Source: Hydractinia symbiolongicarpus
Taxonomy: Eukaryota > Cnidaria > Hydrozoa > Anthoathecata > Hydractiniidae
Assembly: GCF_029227915.1 (NCBI RefSeq)
Contig: NC_079875.1
Span: 4,278,001 to 4,342,000 of the forward strand
Direction: 5' to 3'
Length of the DNA: 64,000 nucleotides
Below, piece after piece: positions 19,462-30,100 of this stretch. The position numbers and the translations under genes were made by a program. Numbering within the stretch: position 1 is the stretch's first letter; each line of letters starts with the position of its first letter. The notes below the pieces were generated by a model that worked only from the letters and a program-made list of their open reading frames with translations, made no database searches and had not been told where the DNA came from.

Positions 19462-22400
19462 ATGAGTGTAAGAACATATAATCCTTCAGTTCGTGTTGGA
19501 AACTGGATTGAAGATCTTTGCTTAGAAGAAGTAATATTGTCTATAACTACTGCTATTATATCTTAGCTGTGAAATGGAAATAATTTTAATTTTTTTGTAG
19601 GACCTCCTTAAAGACTTTGTAGAGAAGGAAGAAAATGGCGATCTATTAATCTATAAGGCCAATAACTTAGCTTCTAAGTTACTTCAGTATGTAAGTCTTT
19701 TGTTTGGATTCTTTCAAGTATTAAATCATATGATACTGGCAAATAGATTATAAATTATAACATATTAGTGAGGGCCACTATGTAATTTCGTGTGCACATG
19801 TGTGTTAAAAGTGATTTTTTGATTTAAAGTTGTTCCTTAGGTCCCAAATTACCAAAAAAATATGGGTGGCAAAATTTTTTGTCCCATCGGACCAAATTAG
19901 ATGACGTCATCACTTTTACAGTCAGCAAAAAAATAATTTCACATTTATATGTCATATTATATATTGTTGGAAAAAGGAGATCGAGTGGATCAAAAAAAAT
20001 GTAAGAACCATGTCTTCAAAACGTAACGTTCGAAAGATATTACTATTCAAACTTTGTACAAATTACAGACCGGTAATTTACTGACCCAGCACAAAAATGA
20101 CGATAACCTGCTCAATAGCGAAGTTTTTTTGTTGAATTTTAGTATGGTATTGGGTCACCCTAATGTCTTTCTGTTTGATCAAAATTTATTGTTCAAATCA
20201 CTTCAAGGGATAATTTACAGACCAGTAATTTACAGACCAAAGCACGTGTTTAGTTGTTTACTTTAGTTTTGAAAAGCAAGTAGCGAATTTCACTTAGACA
20301 TTTTGTATGTATTAGTATCAGTATAATAACAAGTTTTGTTTTATAATTGTTCGATTTCATGGACATAGACATAGAATTCGAATGTTCTATTTCTAGAAAA
20401 CATTCTATTGTTCAATTTCATAGCTAGACTGTTTAATTTCGAAGTGTTAGTGAAGTGTAATGTGAAGTTTATAGTATAGACATACATGCATAATAATAAA
20501 ATGATAAAAAAAAGGATAAAAGGAACAAAATCGATATGGGTACCGTTAAAAAAAGTGAAAATAGTAACTTTCAAAGATCTTGGAAAATCTATCAAAAAGA
20601 GAGTAGGGGATAAAGTTATACAACTCAAAGAGGAAAAAACGCTACTATCAAGATTTTTAATCACTGCACGGAAAAGTCCCGAGTTGGATTTGGAGCACTG
20701 TATTGGCAACTTTGAGTTTTCTGTTGTACCAAAGGCCTTGTTCAGTGCTGATGGAATTCCATTGGCTTGTTTAGACAAATTAAAATTGATTCACGGTATA
20801 GAGGAATTAGCCAGCAAAGGACAAACGACCAATGGTTTATCTGGAGAAGTCGAAACAAACAAAGTAATCATTATAGATGGAATGGCTGTTGTGAATCAAA
20901 CTCCAAAAACACCGGCAGTTAAAACATGCAAGGTATGTATTCAATTTATCACTATCTTACGTAATTTTCTGACGCACTTGTGAAATACTCTGTTAATTTT
21001 TTAGGATTTCGCATCAGCTTTCACAGAACGTGTACTACAAATTTCAAGAGGATGTGATGAAATACGATTGGTATTTGATTGCTATATAGAAAACTCCTTG
21101 AAAGCACGGACAAGAAAGCATCGTACATCTGTTAATGAAGTTCGATACAAAGTATCAGACAACAGCAATATTTCATCCATTAGTCTCAAGCAATTTCTTT
21201 CCCACATTGATACAAAGCAAGCTTTAACCATCTACCTGGCAAAGAAAGTGATGGAGGCTCTTTCATCATTGCATATTCGGTATATAGTGACTTATGATAC
21301 TAAAATGGAATCAAATTTTGTTGATTGCAGAATACACGACCACGAAGAAGCTGACACAGCACTTATATATAATGCTATGGATGTTGCACAGCAATCTCCT
21401 TTGACCAGTTGTATTGTTTACTCTCCGGATACTGACGTGTTTCTACTGCTAATTTACTACTATGAGATGTTACCAATAAATACCATTTTTAGAACAGGGC
21501 GAGTTTCTACTCTACGTGATATTGATATTCGTAATTGCTTTGAAGCCCTTGGTGCAGTACACGCGAAAGCTATTCTTGGTTTTCATACGTTCACAGGGTG
21601 TGACCAAACTGGGCGTTTCAACAAGAAATCGAAGTCTGCTTGGCTGAAGATTTATTTACAGGCAGATAATGAGGTGGTTCTGGCATTATCGACACTTGGA
21701 AGTACTGTCGAACTTCCTAATCTGGAAACACTGGAAAGCTTAGAACGTTTCGTGGTTTCGATGTATAAGGGGAATAAATGTCCTGCAGACGTGGTATCAC
21801 TATCTCAATTGCGCTGGAATTTATTCTCCAAATTCCAGTGTGATGCTGATATGTTGCCACCAACATTAGCTGCATTGAAGTACAAAATATTCAGGTGTCA
21901 CTTCATTTCAATGGTTTTACGAAGCTCGCATATCCTCATTCAACAACTTCCGAATGCAGTCAATTATGGTTGGGATACAGATGAAGTCGGTAACTTATCC
22001 CCCATAATGACTGATGAACTTCCTGCACCGTTGGCACTCATCGAGTTAAGTTCTTGTAATTGCAAAACAAGTTGCATATCCAACTGATGTAAATGCCGTA
22101 AAAATGGTTTTTTGTGCACTGACATGTGTAAATGTACGACGTGTCAAAACAGTGGTGGCGCAAGCGATGAATCCGAGTCAGATGAATATAGTTCTAGTGA
22201 TGATGAGTGAATGAAACATTGTACAAGCATTGCTGAAGTTGTTTTTTGTCATTATTTTCAGCAATTTTTTTAACTTTGTGAAATTGCCAGAAAGAAAGTA
22301 AACAACTAAACACGTGCTTTGGTCTGTAAATTACTGGTCTGTAAATTATCCCTTGAAGTGATTTGAACAATAAATTTTGATCAAACAGAAAGACATTAGG

Positions 22401-25400
22401 GTGACCCAATACCATACTAAAATTCAACAAAAAAACTTTGCTATTGAGCAGGTTATAGTCATTTTTGTGCTGGGTCAGTAAATTACCGGTCTGTAATTTG
22501 TACAAAGTTTGAATAGTAATATCTTTCGAACGTTACGTTTTGAAGACATGGTTCTTACATTTGTTTTGTACCACTCGATGTCCTCTTTCCAACGATATAT
22601 AATATGACATATAAATGTGAAATTATTTTTTTGCTGACTGTAAAAGTGATGACGTCATCTAATTTGGTCCGATGGGACAAAAAATTTTGCCACCCATATT
22701 TTTTTGGTAATTTGGGACCTAAGAAACAACTTTAAATCAAAAAATCACTTTTAACACACATGTGCACACGAAGCTTTATATCAGAACATAGCAGTCCTCA
22801 CTATATCTGAAGTTTTTAATAAATTTTAATAGAAAAATCTATGGAATACTGTACCACGGTTTGTTATTTACTTTGATGCCCTAGTCCGGATTTGATATGA
22901 ATGGATTTCTTTAAACCCATATTTCATTGAATTTCTTTTTACGATCAGGTTGAGCTCAGCAAGCCAAAGAATGGTAATATCTGTTTTGGTGACATCATTT
23001 GTTTGTATAACCCTAGAACAGAAGCTAATTTGTCAATAAATTTATCAAACAGTCGCTTACACGAAGCAAACAGTGTGTCAGCACCATGTGGAGTATCAGC
23101 ATCGAAAATCCTAAATCCGTGTTTTAGAAATGCCTTCGTTATAACCAGGTAAGCTTACAAAGAGGTAAATATGGTTAGACACACCAGGTATTTAGTGATT
23201 CACATATAGATATGGTAACTCTTACTGATTTTTTAGCAAAAAGTTTTTTCCAGGAGGCAAAAGGACTGAATCGGACACTCTCGCATCAACTAATTTATTC
23301 ATACATAAGCAAGAATTGATTTTTTATAATTTTGACATATCCCTAGATTCTATCACTTGCGCTCTGCGTAATAGAAATTATGGAGTGACAAAACATTTTC
23401 TCTTTTTACCCAATGATTTTTCATTTAAAAAAAGTCAATGTAAACAACAAAAATGACATTAAATGCTGATTTTGACAATTTGACACGTTTAAACCAATAT
23501 TTTCATTAAATGCTAATTTGTGAAATATGAACAAAAATATTAAAAACGTAAATAACTTTTCTTCTCTTTGCATTCCTCTAAGAAGAAGTCTATAGTTTTG
23601 TAGTTTTTAATATCTTTCGCTTATAGTTGTGATGGTGTCAGTCAAGTAGGAGACTTTCTGACATATGGACAACAATTTCTTCTTACCACCTTACCAGGGA
23701 TTGGAGGAGAGGTAGGCAGCTATGTAATAACAGATAAACGGTAGGACTTTTCAGGATCGAAATCTTTTGCGATTTTTAGACAATTTTGGCGAAAATAAAT
23801 GTCACTGGAAGAATCAGATAGGATCTAAATTATCAGAACAATGCACATAACAACAAAAATTACAAACTATTTATCACATGTTTTATTGATGTCACGATCT
23901 AGTTAAATCTTTTTTAGCTTTTGAACTATAAATATCGCGAGAATCTGCTCTTCCCCTAATTTCAAAAACACGAAATCAAAAATATACAACAACCAATACC
24001 TTTAACGTTTGAAATGTAATGCAAATAATAAGTTTTAATTTTATTTAATGACCATAGCTCAAATTATCAAGTGATGTTGCCACTTTTATGAAAAATGCCA
24101 AGAAATCTCGTTTACAAGAAGTCTCTCTTACCAGTACAATATCTTATTTATGTCACTGGTAAGTTTTTTGTTCATATCAGGTAACTTAAAGCAATTTTTA
24201 CCAGTTAGGAGAATTATTAAGATGAACGCATTTTATACGTACACTCTTTCATGCAGAGTGCATTTTTCTTCAACTTTGATCTCCTTACGCTATTTCAGCC
24301 TCATAATATTTTTGGTACGCTGTTGGCCAATTTTGTGTATGTTCGTACCTTTATACGCAGGATAGAATTTCCCCTATTTTTTTGTATAAAGAAGAACTTA
24401 TGTTTCTCCAGTTGTTCTACATGAGCCGATAAATGTTTTTTGTATTACCAAGTATACATACCAGTAAGGTTTTTAATTATCAGGACCAAAATTTTTTATT
24501 TTGCAGACAACCTGTATGACGTCATTACTGGTACCGTTGACGTCATTTTTCAATTTTTTCACACATTGTTGTATCGTTGTGACAAGTTTCAACTCATAGA
24601 CTTATTCAAATTTTTGGCTTGGTCAGTTGCTTAGCAGTTTCTTTGTCTCGCTCCAAATATCAGTCTCAGCCCATCGCAACTCGGTTGTTCTTTTCCAACA
24701 AACTGTGCATCTGTTTATATAGCATTTTCACTTCAGGCAAATTCTTCATTTCGACCCACAGCAGAGATTCGAAAGCGAAGGCACACCTGTACCAGTAAGT
24801 GGAAATGGTTTCTTGCTTAAAGCAATCGTACGCCACGCGTCATTGGCTTGCTTATTATACCCTTCTGAACCTCTGTAGTACTTCTTTTTTCTAGGTCATT
24901 TTTGTTAGCTAGTGACACCTTGTTTGCTCCTTTTTTCAGCTCCCCATTGTTTTTTGTACAGTAGACTTTTTTATCTTGAACTCGCGTGGATCATTCCTCC
25001 AGGCATTTACAACTGCCACGAGCGTGATTTGTACCCCTGGTTTCTTATCATAGTGGTCCGCAAATAAACCCTTACTGCTTGTAAGCCTTGATAAAACAGT
25101 TCTGTGTTAAAGTTTTTGTTGGATTTGGACGATTTTTCAAATTGTAGGATATAGAATTATGCGATAGTTCTATTGAATTGTTTTACACAACTCCAACGAT
25201 ATCTTTTACTCTATTTTCAGGCGAATGAGAAAATAATGTTTAATCACTGCAAGACAAACCAGAGACTTTGTGCGCTACAAGAATACGGTTTTAGGTTAGT
25301 TAATTGTTACCATAATAGGATAAACTGATTTTTGTGAACATTAAATACTGTGGAATTAACTATATTCTATTAAATGTATCAATATTTTTCTTTTTTCCAC

Positions 25401-25687
25401 TTTCATGTCTCGAATATTGCATTATATTTCCTCATTCAAAATGAAATCGAGCGTTTTCGTAATTACTCTGTCTCGATAAAGTTTAGTCTCTTAAAAGTTT
25501 GAGATTTTAAAGTGACACATATAAAACGAGTTATCTCTCCAATAAACGGAAACTTTCAGCCCAGTCCTCTATATTTAGAACCACGTTTGGACGGGAGCAT
25601 GAAGTAGCTGGACACACCTTTCTTAATTCTCATAAAGCAGAAAAAGAGGAAAATCACTGGGTGATGGTTGAGCAGGAAAATGATTAA
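19462..25687 (+). CDS. CFAP161: CFAP161 (cilia- and flagella-associated protein 161)
   Basis: CFAP161 is a microtubule-inner protein of motile cilia. Eight exons join in frame to 261 residues: 19462-19530, 19601-19690, 22949-23148, 23627-23711, 24058-24158, 24737-24794, 25221-25294 and 25579-25687. All introns are GT-AG. Recognisable segments, in order: MSVRTYNPSVRVGNWIEDL, DLLKDFVEKEENGDLL, GDIICLYNP, SAPCGVSA, FLTYGQQFLLTT, SRLQEVSLTS, NEKIMFNHCKTNQRL, TTFGREHEVAGHTFLNSHKA and EENHWVMVEQ. The vertebrate protein is about 300 residues. The last exon uses the acceptor ATATTTAG at 25578; the upstream TTTCAG would bring an in-frame stop. Intron 2 is about 3.3 kb because it carries the 19766-22803 element; without it the intron would be roughly 220 bp. 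Confidence 0.95.
19766..20264 (+). repeat. Left terminal inverted repeat of the nuclease element
   Basis: It is the reverse complement of 22295-22803 with few substitutions. It contains TGACGTCA near 19892, ACGTAACGTTCG near 20020, and paired motifs AATTTACAGACC/AATTTACTGACC at about 20063-20090 and 20212-20240. The 70-codon frame at 20054 is mirrored in the right repeat and is not considered a gene. Confidence 0.9.
20486..22210 (+). pseudogene. PIN/FEN-like nuclease with CXC motif, element-encoded; nonsense near 3' end
   Basis: Exon 1 (20486-20932, 149 codons) joins exon 2 (from 21005) in phase 0 by GTATGT...TTAG, giving 509 codons to a TGA at 22085-22087. Acidic motifs follow the order seen in Rad2/XPG/FEN-type PIN nucleases: VIIIDGMAVV, RLVFDCYIENSLKARTRKHR, DHEEADTALI, IVYSPDTDVFLLL and GFHTFTGCDQTGRFNKKSK, which resembles the GCD plus helix-turn-helix region of FEN1. 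The C-terminus has CNCKTSC, the TGA, then 40 further codons beginning CKCRKNGF and CKCTTCQN, ending in an acidic Ser/Asp tail. Read through, the cysteines fit the CXC pattern of Tesmin/TSO1 and MSL2-type DNA-binding proteins. The function is inferred: structure-specific nuclease acting with a DNA-binding cluster, perhaps on the element's own ends. The TGA could be one mutation or could lie in a short unseen intron. Confidence 0.75.
22295..22803 (-). repeat. Right terminal inverted repeat of the nuclease element
   Basis: Mirror of 19766-20264. Starting at 22295 (AAAGTAAACAACTAAACACG), it is collinear with the left arm out to about 22772 (GTGCACACGAAGC). The outer end then differs by a short indel before CCTCACTA. 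The 103-codon minus-strand frame at 22194-22505 is the same frame as in the left arm. Confidence 0.9.
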
Positions 25688-26022
25688 GTGATAAGCTTGT
25701 GTATTTTTTTAAAACCAAAATTGTTGTTATTAATATATATTTTTACAAACTTTAAATTCAATTATACTGCATATACTTGTCACAGCTTGAAAATATACAA
25801 TCTAAATAAGAGATGCAATACTTTTCCATCAAAGAATTATTTATACCTATGTAAAATTGAAGTAAACGAGACATTAACCCTGTTATACCTGGGCTGTTTC
25901 TGACTCTAAAGGGGATAGGACATAAAGTGCTTGCGCGATATAAATCATTTTATTTAAGTTGTCAAACTTGCAGTTGCAGAATGTCTTATTACAAACCCAT
26001 TCCACGTAACAAATTAAGTTGG
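25688..26022. other. 3' flank of CFAP161
   Basis: Presumed 3' UTR and intergenic sequence. No canonical AATAAA was seen close to the stop codon. No other gene is evident. Confidence 0.4.
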
Positions 26023-26142
26023 TGACGTCATTAGAATCAGAAATGACGTCAGAAAGGAAAAGTTTTAGCACTTAATCACATGCGCAACAAAAGTTACGTT
26101 TAGAAAACACGGGTACTTTGGGCCCCCTCCCAGGTATAAAAG
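26023..26142 (+). promoter_or_regulatory. Candidate TATA promoter with paired CRE sites
   Basis: Two perfect TGACGTCA (CRE/ATF-type) palindromes at 26023-26030 and 26044-26051 are 21 bp apart start to start. A GC-rich stretch (GGGCCCCCTCC) and a strong TATAAAAG at 26135-26142 follow. Downstream, GAATGTTCAGAAGCTTC near 26198-26215 resembles heat-shock-element half-sites. No coding exon was found on the plus strand after it, so its target is unknown. It could belong to an unannotated transcript or a retroelement remnant. Confidence 0.35.
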
Positions 26143-26215
26143 GGGATTTTGATCAGACAGCTCGCCACAATTGATTCAGGCGTGTCCTGGCCAGCTCTGA
26201 ATGTTCAGAAGCTTC

Positions 26216-27150
26216 TATTTTTATTTCTGTTTGCCGAGTGGTATCCGTGTTATGTATTTATTCATCACATTTAAATGTCATAAACCAAACTTTATTCTGA
26301 CAATAATTGGATCTATTTTACCTTACTCTCGTAATAGAAAAAATGTATTTTATTCAATATTTTTTTTCATTTCGTAATTACTTAACTAAGTGACTTGTTC
26401 ATTTTCTATAACAAAGTATTAACAAAGTAATTAAGTATTCTTATATACTATAAATCACGTTAAAATATAATAAACGAGTAATATACAATATATAATGTAA
26501 AGCAACAGACCAGAGGAGGTACACAAGAAGCCCATTTTTTCGAATTCAAAGTTTTAGTAACAAAGACCCAACAAACGAAGTAGGTTAGACGATATTTTTG
26601 TATCTTCCACAACTTCAAAATTGCTATAGAGGAGACAGAGTGTTGAAAATATTTACATAAGTTTATAATATAATTTAAAAGTGCAGACACGATAAAATTA
26701 GGCGGTTTAACTTCTAAGTGAAAATCTTATTATACATTGGGCCCTGCAAAACCGTACACAGAATTGAACAATAAGAGCACAAAAATTGATCTGCAGAACT
26801 TAAAGTAGTAAATACACGGCTATTATTGTAAGTATATAATAATAATAATAGTTATAATAGTTAATATTGCCTCATCACACAATTTTGTCTCATACAGGTT
26901 AGCAACCACAACTTTATATCTTTATTATTATTATTATTAACCCTGAAGGGTGGATGTTTGCAAATTGTTACAGCATCTAAAAACAATGCAATTTATGTGT
27001 TATATCGTCGCTTGTGGTAATTAAAGAATATAATTAATGTTTTCATTTTCATGTTTCAAAATTATTGAGGGGAGGGCAATTGCCCCTTTTTAGTTGCTAC
27101 AGGTCAGGATTGTGCGAACCGACGTGTGTGATGTTCACATCGTGTGATTT
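26216..27150. other. Non-coding; 3' flank of the beta-helix gene
   Basis: This stretch holds simple repeats (ATA/ATT near 26828-26850 and 26930-26938). On the minus strand AATAAA (26931-26936) lies about 215 bp past the stop of the 27151-31203 gene and is a plausible poly(A) signal. No other gene was recognised. Confidence 0.45.
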
Positions 27151-30100
27151 CTACTCATCTCGTTCAACAAAACAATTTTTTAACATACAACCCAACTTCC
27201 GGCACCGTGCAAACACAAATAAAACAATTATTATTAACAATGGTGCTACCAGAACTACATGTTCTATCCACATAAAGACTGTCGCCATTGTGTTAATGCC
27301 AGGTACGCTTGACTCATCGTTCATGTAAAGAAATGCAAAAAAAAATCTTTCTGTATTGATGAATATTAAACAACACAGTGATGCAGTCTCAACATGGTTC
27401 AAGATTTGCGTACGATATGGTAAAACATACAGATGATGCAGAAGACAACCCTGCAATAACAGCAATGCGAAAATCACTCGTAAGATGGGATTTACGGTGA
27501 ATGCACACAAGGCTGCTAGGACCATTCGTCGACCAATCAGAACAGCTTCCCAATTTAATTGACCATTTTCATTGAATTTGTAATGACCAATAAAAATCTC
27601 TATAACCTTGTCTATATCATCTTTGTTATTCATGACATTCAATGTTCTGTTTGTACATACGGAGCGCAAGTAGTAATATAATGAGATTGGTGGGATGGCA
27701 AATGAAAGGTAAAATTGCTTTAGATTTATTTGACTTCTTCGTAGCATCTTTACAGACACGTGTACAGATACTGTAAAAGGAATTATCCACAATACAGTGT
27801 AAATCATAATGCAATATTGCCACCAGGTGTAGCATTTGATATCTCCTTGAATGTATAAATAATTTTCATTGTTTATCGAAACACAATTCAACATTCGAAA
27901 GCAAAATGTATTTACTGCGGTGTAACCAAGCAAAGTAACTTGAATCGAGCAAGCTCGTATGTTCTTCATAATTTTGTAAGTTGTAGTTCCAGTGGACGTC
28001 GAGTTTCTTTTCCTTCTAATAAGCTGAAAAGTTTTTATAATTGCAGCTAATAAGAAAAGTATGATAAAAAGAATAAAGATATTTCCAAGTTTGATCAGCG
28101 ATTGCGACAGTGCATCAAGATCTTTTGTTGGGCACAATTTAGACATGTTAAATTGAACTAATTCAAAATTAAAAAAGTGTGTTATCGAGTTTTTTAATAC
28201 TGTTACATATCCGTGATCAAATTTTTCAGGTATTGGGATTTTTGTTAATAATTGTATTTGGTAATAAAAAAACGTGATAGGTTTTAATCCTGAGATGTAT
28301 AGGTCTGTTTTACCACCATTCTTTTCTGTTTTATCATCGTTGTCAGGGGAGCTTTCTCGCTCCTCCTTGTATTCTTCAATACCCTCTTCAAAACGTCTGT
28401 ATCGATACAAATCATTATTAACTGATTTTTTTCTTTTACGTTTCAATTTTTCCAGATTGGTGTACAAATACTTGAATATAGTTTTATAGTACATCAATAA
28501 CACGACGAAAAGTATTGCAAACGTTAGATACAATAACCAGAAGAGCAACTGATTGCAATTTTCATTCTTAACACAGTTGTTATTAAAATAATTCAACCGG
28601 TATCCTTTTTGACAAGTTCCGCAAAGTATTCCTGTTCTGTTTTTATTACAAGTATTGTATGAAACACATTTTTTGGGTGGACAACAATACGAAGCAGGGC
28701 ACGGTATGAATACTACTTTGTGATCACTTCCGACGTATCCCCAAAAATTACCTTTACTTTGTATTTCATATACACATTTTCCACCAGGAGGACACGGCAA
28801 ACACTTAAAATCAGACTTCTTCACAATGAGTTTTCTTTTTGGCATTGACAATTTTACGTTAGCTCTTATTAAACTGTACATTCCTTTTGCACATATCCCA
28901 CATTGAAATGAAAATATTTGAAAACTTCGTTTCAGTGGGAGCACGTCAAAATTATATGGACAAGATAAAGACAGGTTATTTAATTGATTTATCCCGCATC
29001 TTTGTCTGTAATCACAACGCACCCCATCCAGCACTGGTACATCTGGAATTGCGTTGGTTATAGCCATGGATACATTTGTGTAATTCACATGAGCGTTTGT
29101 AAGCATTATTATCCCGTTAGCTAAAGGACTGGTTGCTGCTCCAATAAATTGTACTGAATGTAAATGTAAAATCATATTATGATAGCGTCTTGGTATTCTG
29201 GCGTAAAAGCTACCACCGGAGATTGTAGCTGAGTTGTAAAGAAATGTCGATGATTCAATTAAAGACGTGTTCCTTCCTTTGGAAATGTATATGGCGCCAC
29301 CAGAGTCTGCAGTGTTATAAGAGAACAACGAGTGGTGCACGAATAAGTCACTGCTTTTAATATATATGGCACCACCTTGAATAGCTGTGTTATTTTTAAA
29401 TGTAGAATTATAAACTGTCAAGTTGGTAGGTGAATATACTCGGAAGGGTGAAAATTTAAATTCGCAGACCTTGCTTCTTGCTATTGTAATTCCTGGACAT
29501 TTCGTGATATCGCTGTTTTCAATATATATTGCTCCACCTTGAATGGCTGCATTATTTTCAAATAAAGAATCAGAAATTGTGAATTCCTTAACTAAATGTA
29601 CTCGCAGAGATGAATATTGAAATCCTGAGAACTTACTCTCCACCAATTGAATTCTTGGGCCATTACTAGACCAAATCCCATGCATGGCAACTTGATGCCC
29701 ATTAAAAATAGATTTATTTACTTCAATGAAAAAATTAGGCGTTGTAGTCGACTGGTTCCGTCCAGGGATAGTACATTTAACCCAAATTCCAATGAATGCG
29801 CATTCAAACGTGCTACTTCTTACTTGTATTCTCGCTACTTTAGTTGCATGCAATTCCATTATTGCTCGTTTTTCATAGCTATTAGCTTGAAAAGTGCATG
29901 AATTTATAACAGTCAGTAGATTTTTAACTTTTAAGGTCTTAACAAATCTTGCATTTTTTATAGAACTATGTGACACATGCATCGTAACAACTTCTGCAGT
30001 ACCGTTTGCCTGAATTATAGGTGTAGTTGCATTCTCAAAGCTGCAGTGAGAGATTATAATGTTAAAAGATGAACTATACTGCAAGAGTGAAGTTCCTACA

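Larger units (their letters stand above)
19766..22803. mobile_element. TIR element with PIN-like nuclease/CXC gene, in CFAP161 intron 2
   Basis: The 3038-bp unit is bounded by inverted repeats at 19766-20264 and 22295-22803 (about 500 bp each). They are nearly identical over their inner ~450 bp and diverge in the outermost 40-50 bp. The ends read TAGTGAGG and CCTCACTA, flanked by TAT at 19763-19765 and 22804-22806; TA is an equally possible target. The TIRs contain TGACGTCA and repeated TAATTTACAGACC motifs. The unique core carries one two-exon gene on the same strand as CFAP161. No DDE transposase was seen. The structure is that of a DNA transposon, but the encoded nuclease is not a usual transposase. 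Confidence 0.85.

Noticed and set aside
20054-20266. 70-codon frame in the left TIR and 103-codon mirror frame at 22194-22505
   Set aside because: They are the same sequence in the two arms of one inverted repeat; coding potential is unsupported and better explained by TIR sequence.
25560-25578. Acceptor TTTCAG at about 25559 for the last CFAP161 exon
   Set aside because: It would place an in-frame TAG within six codons; the acceptor at 25578 keeps the conserved frame.
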